From contig JAADEW010000099.1 in assembly GCA_013153205.1 (NCBI GenBank), positions 1 to 23,929 on the forward strand: 23,929 nt of DNA, written 5' to 3'. The notes under the pieces are model-generated. The model was given only the letters and a program-made list of their open reading frames with translations, did no database searches and was not told the origin of the DNA. Source of the DNA: Deferribacteres bacterium (lineage in GTDB: Bacteria; Thermosulfidibacterota; Thermosulfidibacteria; Thermosulfidibacterales; Thermosulfidibacteraceae). The number at the start of each line of letters is the position of its first letter. Positions within the stretch are counted from its first letter, which is position 1. The position numbers and the translations under genes are program-made. Shown in pieces: positions 17,069-22,817 of the stretch.

Positions 17069-17097
17069 AGAATAGATTTAAAAGAAAATCTTTTCAA
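17069..17097 (-). promoter_or_regulatory. Sigma-70-type promoter of recA and the long operon
   Basis: On the minus strand TTGAAA (17097-17092) is followed by 17 bases and TATTCT (17074-17069), about 33 bases before the recA start codon. Both hexamers are good but not perfect matches and the spacing is ideal. This is the only strong promoter I see between the divergent 91-residue gene and the cbiD end of the run, although weak internal promoters cannot be excluded. Confidence 0.6.
17074..17091. repeat. Inverted repeat in the recA promoter spacer (candidate operator)
   Basis: AGATTT and AAATCT form a perfect 6+6 inverted repeat with a six-base spacer. It fills the space between the -35 and -10 hexamers of the recA promoter, a typical operator position. 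The region is A/T rich, so chance is a real possibility, and it resembles no LexA box I know. Confidence 0.35.
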
Positions 17098-17135
17098 CAG
17101 TTTAGTTTTGTGTTAACAAAATGCTCAACAAAAAT

Positions 17136-17143
17136 AAGGAGGT
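17136..17143 (+). promoter_or_regulatory. Shine-Dalgarno of the 91-residue plus-strand gene
   Basis: AAGGAGGT is a near-perfect anti-16S match ending six bases before TTG 17150. It is the main reason to accept a plus-strand gene here and to accept its TTG start; no ATG or GTG lies at suitable distance in frame. Confidence 0.75.
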
Positions 17144-17149
17144 AAAGCC

Positions 17150-17425
17150 TTGGTAATATCTCCAAACAAGTTCTACTGGATAATACTCAAAGTAAAAGAC
17201 TGGGAAAAACCGGGAAGGTGCACCCACCTTTCCATAAGGGAAATCAAAGAGGAAGAGAAAGAGCTTATTCCGGACACGGGCATTGAACCAACCCATGTTA
17301 TAAACTTCTTTGACTTTGAAGCAAGAAGACAGATTTTTGGCAGACTCATAGAAGAGACGGAAAAGAGGATGGTGTTCCAGATAAGCCCCGACAAATACTA
17401 CGTCTTCCGCGAATTTGAAGGATAA
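17150..17425 (+). CDS. Hypothetical protein, 91 residues
   Basis: I do not recognise this protein. It is the only gene on the plus strand, divergent from recA and convergent with the tRNA-Val gene. It has no signal peptide, membrane segment or Cys pair. It looks like a small soluble alpha/beta protein with aromatic N-terminal residues (KFYWIILKVKDW), a charged middle (REIKEEEKEL) and a C-terminal FQISPDKYYVFREFEG. The start is TTG behind a strong Shine-Dalgarno. The composition, high in Glu, Lys, Ile and Phe, fits the neighbouring proteins, so there is no sign of recent transfer. No confident terminator follows; a weak GGCA/TGCC hairpin lies at about 17452-17479. Confidence 0.75.
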   Translation: MVISPNKFYWIILKVKDWEKPGRCTHLSIREIKEEEKELIPDTGIEPTHVINFFDFEARRQIFGRLIEETEKRMVFQISPDKYYVFREFEG

Positions 17426-17506
17426 TCACCTGCAAACACAAATAATGTAGGCAAAGCTGGTATAGAGGCTTTTTCTGCCTGAGGTATCCATTCCTGATTG
17501 TGAAGT

Positions 17507-17514
17507 AAAAAAAA
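17507..17514 (-). terminator. T-tract directly after tRNA-Val
   Basis: Eight consecutive T residues on the minus strand follow the encoded CCA of tRNA-Val at once. No separate hairpin precedes it, so it could be a terminator only if the tRNA structure itself acts as the hairpin, or it could simply mark a processing region. Confidence 0.3.
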
Positions 17515-17589
17515 TGGTGGGCGATGGAGGATTTGAACCTCCGACCTCTCCCTTGTGAGGGGAGCGCTCTCCCCCTGAGCTAATCGCCC
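17515..17589 (-). tRNA. tRNA-Val (anticodon CAC)
   Basis: The cloverleaf is complete on the minus strand: acceptor GGGCGAT/ATCGCCC, D arm GCTC...GAGC, anticodon arm CTCCC-CTCACAA-GGGAG (anticodon CAC, decoding GUG), a five-base variable loop and T arm GGAGG-TTCAAAT-CCTCC. Discriminator A is followed by encoded CCA. It lies six bases downstream of tRNA-Ala, so the two are probably co-transcribed. Confidence 0.96.
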
Positions 17590-17595
17590 ACCCAA

Positions 17596-17668
17596 TGGAC
17601 GGTGCCGGATTCGAACCGGCGGCCTCTACCGTGCGAGGGTAGCGCTCTCCCACCTGAGCTAACCGCCC
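17596..17668 (-). tRNA. tRNA-Ala (anticodon CGC)
   Basis: The cloverleaf is complete: acceptor GGGCGGT pairing with ACCGTCC, anticodon arm CTACC-CTCGCAC-GGTAG (anticodon CGC, decoding GCG) and T arm GCCGG-TTCGAAT-CCGGC. The third acceptor pair is G:U, the classic identity element read by AlaRS. Unlike the other two tRNAs in the window, CCA is not encoded (TTG follows the discriminator A), so it needs CCA-adding enzyme. Confidence 0.95.
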
Positions 17669-17728
17669 AGAAGCGGTATAACTTTTAATATATAACCACC
17701 TAAATGGCAAGCCCTACCCTCCATTTTA

Positions 17729-17756
17729 ATAATACACACATACCCTCTTTGTGCAA
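17729..17756 (-). promoter_or_regulatory. Promoter for the tRNA-Ala/tRNA-Val pair
   Basis: On the minus strand TTGCAC (17756-17751), 16 bases, then TATTAT (17734-17729), placing a start about 50 bases before tRNA-Ala. The -10 is strong (5/6), the -35 weaker (3/6). It sits just after the terminator of the Hdr operon, as expected for a new unit. Confidence 0.5.
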
Positions 17757-17769
17757 TACCTGCACCTTC

Positions 17770-17806
17770 AAAAAATCTGACGGGCTTTAAAAAAGCCTTT
17801 TTCAGC
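17770..17806 (-). terminator. Intrinsic terminator of the Hdr operon
   Basis: On the minus strand, GGCTTT-TTT-AAAGCC forms a six-pair stem (17797-17783). It is extended by an outer CTGA/TCAG pairing and followed by A and six T residues (17775-17770). It lies 25 bases after the stop of the FrhB-like gene. The inner hairpin followed by TTTTT on the plus strand could also stop transcription coming the other way. Confidence 0.55.
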
Positions 17807-17830
17807 CAATGCGTCCCCCATGCAAAAGCT

Positions 17831-18943
17831 TCATTCCCGTGCCTCAAAGTAGGGAACCTCATACTCCTCAAGCTCTTCTTCCCTGAACTCAAGGTAAGGT
17901 ATGGGCTCGTTGATATCCCTTCCGGGCTTGTAGCCAAATATGGCTCTGGTTCTTTCCGACACGAGACTGAAGAGCCTGCCCACAGGGACCATGTTTGGAC
18001 AGGCATCCTCACACATACCGCAGGAGACGCAGGACAAGCTCATGTGGTTCATCCTTCCCAGATGGAAAAGGAGGGTGTCGGGCATAAACCTCAATCCTCC
18101 CTTTCTCCTCGCCCTTTCCAGATAAAGATGCGGGGGAACCCTCAAAGCCGTTGAATCAAAGAAGCATTCCCTGCAAAAGCAGATGGGACATACGCTTCTA
18201 CAGTTGTGGCAGTTGATACAGCTGGAAAGCACATCAAGAAGCTTTTCAGGCGAATCCACCATGGAGCCGAACTCTTCTTTAAAAGCCTGCCTCGCCTTGA
18301 GCCGTTCCTCTTTTATCTTCTTAATCTCCTCTCTATCCTCATCGTCAATCTGCTGGTCCCAGCCTATCTCCTTTAAGAAGGAAAGCCCCTTTTCCGTCTT
18401 TGCTACCACTTTCGTCCCTTTAATCCCCACAAACTGCACCTCAATATCCGCAAACTCACCGGTAAAGTCCTCACACACGGCACAGAGAGGTCTTGGATTT
18501 GAGAGGGAAAAGCTGGAGCACTCCTCTGAAAAAGCGGCCTCCACCCCGTCAGGGTTTTCCCTGTAGCTTTTGAGAGAATAGACCCCGGGACAGTCAAAGG
18601 AAACAAACACAAAGCTGTTCCTGTCAAGCTGGTTTATCTTCGCAAGTTCAATGGAAGCCCTCACCTCACAGGGCTTTAAAACGGCAACAGCCGCTTTGGA
18701 AAGGGGCTGTTTTTTGGTCAATTTGGAGAGAACCCTTGCCCCCTGAACGGGCATAACGGGAGAGATGGGTGCTGAAGACGAGATGGTCTCCTCATCCCTG
18801 GTAAAGACAAAAGCGTAGTTATCCCCCGTGGGCAGTCTCACGGGAAGCACCGCACCGCCCACCAATCCCTTTTCAATCAAAGCCCTCACCAGCTCCTTTA
18901 TGGCATCAGATGCGTTTCTCTCAAGAAGAAAACCTTTAGGCAT
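17831..18943 (-). CDS. FrhB/FdhB-like iron-sulfur flavoprotein subunit
   Basis: The N-terminal two thirds match the FrhB/FdhB family (F420-dependent hydrogenase/formate dehydrogenase beta subunits), notably VAVLKPCEVRASIELAKINQ at about 86-105 and FVSFDCPG at 113-120. The rest holds ferredoxin-like clusters: C242/C245/C248/C252 and C305/C308/C311/C315, with further Cys at 255, 257 and 260, and C154/C157 earlier. Such subunits pass electrons between an FAD and F420, ferredoxin or formate dehydrogenase. Here it ends an Hdr operon with no FdhA or hydrogenase in the window, so its partner is unknown. ATG 18943 has GGAGG six bases upstream, and is preferred over GTG one codon earlier. At 370 residues it is intact. 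Confidence 0.8.
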   Translation of the reverse strand: MPKGFLLERNASDAIKELVRALIEKGLVGGAVLPVRLPTGDNYAFVFTRDEETISSSAPISPVMPVQGARVLSKLTKKQPLSKAAVAVLKPCEVRASIELAKINQLDRNSFVFVSFDCPGVYSLKSYRENPDGVEAAFSEECSSFSLSNPRPLCAVCEDFTGEFADIEVQFVGIKGTKVVAKTEKGLSFLKEIGWDQQIDDEDREEIKKIKEERLKARQAFKEEFGSMVDSPEKLLDVLSSCINCHNCRSVCPICFCRECFFDSTALRVPPHLYLERARRKGGLRFMPDTLLFHLGRMNHMSLSCVSCGMCEDACPNMVPVGRLFSLVSERTRAIFGYKPGRDINEPIPYLEFREEELEEYEVPYFEARE

Positions 18944-18956
18944 CACAGACCTCCGT

Positions 18957-19382
18957 TTATGTATCCCATCTTTTAAGGGGATTTTCGCCCTTAGCCTTTA
19001 TGTGCTCGGAAAACTCAGAAGCCGTGTCAGCAAGCTTCTTCCCCTCACCGTGAGCAACCCACCTAAGCCACAGTCTATCCCCATCTATCCCAAATGTATC
19101 AAGTATGGTTTTCATAACGGCAATTCTTCTTCTCGCCCTGAAGTTGCCTATGTTGTAGTGGCAGTCTCCCGGATGGCATCCGCTCACCACCACCCCGTCA
19201 GCCCCCTCAATCAGAGCCCTGAGAACGTAAGCCGGGTCCAGAGCACCGGTGCACATCACCCTGAAGGGCCTGACATTTTCAGGATATTTAAGCCAGTAAG
19301 CTCCAGCTGTTTCAGAGCCACCGGAGCCGCACCATGCACAAAGAGCATACACAATCTTCGGCACAAATCCGCTGTCAGCCAT
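18957..19382 (-). CDS. MvhD-like [2Fe-2S] electron-transfer subunit (diverged copy)
   Basis: MvhD (HdrA-associated hydrogenase iron-sulfur subunit) passes electrons between HdrA and a hydrogenase or formate dehydrogenase. The five conserved Cys are present: C15, C18, C44, C69 and C74, the last two in GCHPGDCHY. The segment after the first CxxC reads GSGGSETAG rather than the usual SYxxADLAG seen in the second copy at 22395-22817, so the two copies have diverged around the cluster. It has 141 residues, and a good AGGAGGG precedes ATG 19382, 10 bases after the double HdrA stop. Confidence 0.88.
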   Translation of the reverse strand: MADSGFVPKIVYALCAWCGSGGSETAGAYWLKYPENVRPFRVMCTGALDPAYVLRALIEGADGVVVSGCHPGDCHYNIGNFRARRRIAVMKTILDTFGIDGDRLWLRWVAHGEGKKLADTASEFSEHIKAKGENPLKRWDT

Positions 19383-19392
19383 AGCTTCCCTC

Positions 19393-22380
19393 CTAACTCA
19401 GCAGTGCGTCAATGGACGGTATCATCATCTCACCCCTTGCGTCTCTGAGATAAGCCGCCTCAGAAGGACACGCCACGAGACACGCTCCACAGGAATCGCA
19501 GAGGTAAGGGGTTACCGTGGCAATCTTCTTCTCCTCGTCTATCTGCCTTGCGTAATAGGGACACACCTCCACGCACATACCGCAACCGGTGCACTTGGAC
19601 TCTCTGACGGCGGAGACGAACATGGCATTCGGCGGTGGAAGCTGAGGTTTCGTAATGAAGGTGAGGATTTTGCCCGCCGCATCTTTAGCAGTGAGAAGAG
19701 CCTCAACATAAGAGCGCGGAGAGTGGGCAAGTCCCACGGCAAAAATGCCTTTGGTTGAAAGCTCAAAAGGCTTCATAAGCCGCTTTATAGCCTCCTCATA
19801 CGGACAGGCGTTGGCATCGCTGTCAAAGAAACCATCCCTGTCAAGCTCAAAGTTAAGCAGTGAGGCAAGCCTTCTGTTGTTCTCCAGATTGGGGGCAATT
19901 CCCACGGAAAGAACCACGGCATCAGCGGAAAGCTCCACCTCTTTCTCGGACGCCACATCAAACACCCTGACCTTAAGGGCACCGCCGTCCTCCTCCACTT
20001 CAGGATACCTCTCGCCGGAGAACCTTATGAACTTCACGCCCTTTTCAACGGCAAGCCTCCGGTAGTCCTCTTTAAACCCGTAGGTGTTCAGGTCTCTATA
20101 CAGAATGGTGACATCAACGCCTCTTTCCCTCAGCAAAAGGGCGTTTTTAACAGCCTGAGAACAGCAGACCCTTGAGCAGTAAGGACGGGCTTTGTTCCTT
20201 GAACCAACGCACTGAATCATCACCACGGATTTAGCTTCAAAACCGCCAGCCTCAAGCCTTTCCTCAAGCTCGCGCTGGGTCAAAACCCTGTCGGAGCTTC
20301 CGTAGAGAAACGCCCCTTCGGGCTTAAACTCCTCGGCACCAGTTGCAACGACGATAGCTCCCACTTCAAACACATGGCTTTCACTCTTTTCCTTGTTCTC
20401 TATCATGGCAAAGTACTTTCCGGCTGTGCCTTCAAGCTCCACCAGCTCAAAGCCTTTATAGACTTTTATGTTTTCGTGAGCCTCAACCTGCTCTATGAGG
20501 GATTCAAGGTGCTCTTTTATGTTGTGCCCCTCAAGGTCCACCTTCAGAGACCTTGCAAGTCCCCCAAGCTCACCGGTTTTTTCCACGAGATAAACGGTAA
20601 CTCCCCTTTCAGCAAGGAGCCTCGCCGCTTCAAGACCGGAAGCACCTCCGCCTATAACCAGAACGCCGCTTTTTATAGGGCTAACCGGGGGAGGAGCGGG
20701 TATAGCCCTTCTCACCTTCTCAACACCGGCGCTTATAAGGGAAAGGGCTTTTTCCATCATGGCGTCCTTATCCTCGTGAACCCTTATGATGTCTTCCCTG
20801 AAGCGCAGAAACTCTGCAAGAAGGGGGTTCAACCCTGCCATCATAACGGTCCTTCTAAACTTCAACAGCTTCTGCAAAGGAGTGCAGACTGCAAGAACCA
20901 CCCTGTTTACGCCGGACTCCTTTATCCTCGCGGCGGTCTCCTGCATGGTGGGAGGCGTGCAACAGCCCTTTATAATCTCAACATGCGCCACATGAGGCAG
21001 TCTGCTCACCTCGTCTTTAAGCCTTTCCAAATCCATAAACCTTTCAAATTCGCCGAAACAGCCGCAGATAAAGACTCCAACCCTGGGTTCCTCGCCGCTC
21101 ACATCCCTCAAAGGTGGAGGGGGAGCGGGCTTGAAATTGGGTGCTCCCAGATACCGCCTCACTTCCGTTGCGGCGGCATACCCCTCCCACACAATCTCCG
21201 GATTGCCTTTCGGACCGGTAAACTCGCCAACGGCGTAGATACCCGCCACATCGGTCTCACCACCGGTAAAGGGCTTGACTCTACAGAAACCGTGGGGGTC
21301 CTTTTCAACGCCGGTGAGCTCCGAAATCCTGTCCATAACGGAAGGGGCTTTCTGCCCGTTTATAAGTATCACAAGCTCCGCAGTGAAGCTTGCGGACTTA
21401 TCCCCGAAGGTGTAGTTCACCACAAGCTCATCTCCGGAAGGCTCAACCAGAACATCGTCAGCGTAGTTAACCTTAACGCCGGCTTCCAGCGCAAGCTCAA
21501 ACCAGCGGTAATGTCCCTTACCAAACCCCCTGAAATCCCTCAGAAAAACCTCAACATCCGCATCGGGCATTATCTGTTTTATCTTGTAAGCACGGTATAT
21601 GGCGCTCACCGAAAGGTTGTAGCTCTCAAACTCAATATCCTGATTAAACTGCGGCGTCACGATAACGGCTATTCTTTTAGCTATCTTCCCGTCAGAAGGC
21701 CTTTCAAGGGAATTTCTTACGAAATTGGTGAGCAGAGACCTTCTCACAATGTCAGCATTTTTAACCACATTGGGGTGGGAGTAGGCAAACTTCTCAAGCT
21801 CCTCGTCAGAAGGCTCCTCGTATTCAAGGGCAAGGACAATGGCGCCCACCTCAAGCTCAACCTCTTCCTCCGGTCTGTCCACCTTGAGGGCACCGGTGGG
21901 ACAAACCTTTTCGCACTCCCCACACTTATTGCAGTTCTCTTCGTCTATGAGGAATATGTTCTCCCATGCCATCTTGGGGATAACATAAACGGCTTTCCTC
22001 TTCCCGTTATCGTCTTCAACCTCCACGGGACACGCCCTGACGCACGCCTCACACTCGGTGCAGGCAAGGTTGTTAACATACTGGTCTCTCTTTTTCACCT
22101 TCACCTTGAAGTTGCCCGGCTCACCGGAGACCTCAAGTATCTCGGCGTTGTAGAAGACCTGAAGCGCTCCCAGCCCTATGAAGAGCCTCTGGGGCATGTG
22201 CCCGCAAGCCCAGCAGAAATCAAGGGGAAGCTGGGCAAGCGCCTGATTCTTATACTCGTCAACATACCTGCCTCTATTCAGAAGAACCGTTTTGTAACCC
22301 ATCTTGGCAAGGGTGTAGGCGGCTCTATATCCGGCGAGATTGGTTCCGTAAACAAGGACCGTGCTCTGTTTCTCAGCCAT
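19393..22380 (-). CDS. Double HdrA-like iron-sulfur flavoprotein, 995 residues
   Basis: HdrA is the FAD-bearing subunit of heterodisulfide reductase and the site of electron bifurcation. This protein is two HdrA-like parts joined by a Pro-rich linker (about 416-430). The N-part has a degenerate FAD motif (GTNLAG, 12-17), CWAC (56-59), an inserted ferredoxin with C107/110/113/117 and C150/153/156/160, and GKGHYRWFE, but has lost the CVGSR and CSxVCC Cys. The C-part has the HdrA N-terminal domain (CGC 439-441, C473-C474, C499), an intact GGGASG (577-582), CVGSR (724-728), C735/C739/C740, and a terminal ferredoxin with C930/933/936/940 and C961/964/967/971, but no inserted ferredoxin. ATG 22380 has GGAGGTGAAGT just before it. 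BamE-type HdrA of benzoyl-CoA reductase is a possible relative. Confidence 0.88.
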   Translation of the reverse strand: MAEKQSTVLVYGTNLAGYRAAYTLAKMGYKTVLLNRGRYVDEYKNQALAQLPLDFCWACGHMPQRLFIGLGALQVFYNAEILEVSGEPGNFKVKVKKRDQYVNNLACTECEACVRACPVEVEDDNGKRKAVYVIPKMAWENIFLIDEENCNKCGECEKVCPTGALKVDRPEEEVELEVGAIVLALEYEEPSDEELEKFAYSHPNVVKNADIVRRSLLTNFVRNSLERPSDGKIAKRIAVIVTPQFNQDIEFESYNLSVSAIYRAYKIKQIMPDADVEVFLRDFRGFGKGHYRWFELALEAGVKVNYADDVLVEPSGDELVVNYTFGDKSASFTAELVILINGQKAPSVMDRISELTGVEKDPHGFCRVKPFTGGETDVAGIYAVGEFTGPKGNPEIVWEGYAAATEVRRYLGAPNFKPAPPPPLRDVSGEEPRVGVFICGCFGEFERFMDLERLKDEVSRLPHVAHVEIIKGCCTPPTMQETAARIKESGVNRVVLAVCTPLQKLLKFRRTVMMAGLNPLLAEFLRFREDIIRVHEDKDAMMEKALSLISAGVEKVRRAIPAPPPVSPIKSGVLVIGGGASGLEAARLLAERGVTVYLVEKTGELGGLARSLKVDLEGHNIKEHLESLIEQVEAHENIKVYKGFELVELEGTAGKYFAMIENKEKSESHVFEVGAIVVATGAEEFKPEGAFLYGSSDRVLTQRELEERLEAGGFEAKSVVMIQCVGSRNKARPYCSRVCCSQAVKNALLLRERGVDVTILYRDLNTYGFKEDYRRLAVEKGVKFIRFSGERYPEVEEDGGALKVRVFDVASEKEVELSADAVVLSVGIAPNLENNRRLASLLNFELDRDGFFDSDANACPYEEAIKRLMKPFELSTKGIFAVGLAHSPRSYVEALLTAKDAAGKILTFITKPQLPPPNAMFVSAVRESKCTGCGMCVEVCPYYARQIDEEKKIATVTPYLCDSCGACLVACPSEAAYLRDARGEMMIPSIDALLS

Positions 22381-22394
22381 ACTTCACCTCCAGC

Positions 22395-22817
22395 TCACAC
22401 AAAAACTTCGCCCTTTACGGGATTGGGACCCAGCTTCTTTATCCGCTCCGTAAACTCCTTCACCACCTCCGCAAACTTCGGCGCTTCAGAAGCAGGTATC
22501 CAGGAAAGCATCACGCGCTCCGGCTCAAGACCAACGCTTTCAAGAAGCTTCTTGGTCAAAGCCACCCTTCTTCTGGCGTAGTAATTGCCCTTCTGATAGT
22601 GGCAGTCCCCCGGTTTACAGCCGGCAACGAGAACCCCGTCGGCACCGTCAAGTAGAGCCTTCAGGATAAAGACAGGGTCAACACGGCTTGAGCACATAAC
22701 CCTCACTATCCTGATGTTCGGGGGATACTTCAGCCTGCTTATACCGGCAAGGTCTGCCGCCGTGTAGCTACACCAGTAACAGAGAAACCCCACGATTTTG
22801 GGTTCAAATTCGCTCAT
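22395..22817 (-). CDS. MvhD-like [2Fe-2S] electron-transfer subunit (canonical copy)
   Basis: This 140-residue copy keeps the standard signature CYWCSYTAADLAG (13-25), C42 and GCKPGDCHY (C67, C72), as in MvhD of methanogens and Hdr-linked bacterial operons. ATG 22817 overlaps the stop of the preceding HdrA gene as ATGA, so the two are translationally coupled and probably form a complex. It is followed 14 bases later by the double HdrA. Each HdrA in the operon is thus followed by its own MvhD. Confidence 0.93.
   Translation of the reverse strand: MSEFEPKIVGFLCYWCSYTAADLAGISRLKYPPNIRIVRVMCSSRVDPVFILKALLDGADGVLVAGCKPGDCHYQKGNYYARRRVALTKKLLESVGLEPERVMLSWIPASEAPKFAEVVKEFTERIKKLGPNPVKGEVFV

Noticed and set aside
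17107..17124. Imperfect palindrome around GTTAAC (TTTTGTGTTAACAAAATG)
   Set aside because: Symmetry breaks one base outside the six-base core on each side; in A/T-rich DNA this is likely chance.
17037..17149. LexA (SOS) box before recA
   Set aside because: Neither CTGT-N8-ACAG nor GAAC-N4-GTTC is present; only the unrelated AGATTT/AAATCT repeat is seen.
17659..18012. Minus-strand frame of 117 codons between the FrhB-like gene and the tRNAs
   Set aside because: It overlaps the FrhB-like gene in another frame and runs through the terminator and tRNA promoter.
20374..22581. A 735-codon open frame on the plus strand opposite the double HdrA
   Set aside because: It lies wholly antisense to a gene with clear Fe-S and FAD motifs, its protein has no recognisable domain or motif, and codon bias of the real gene explains the lack of stops.
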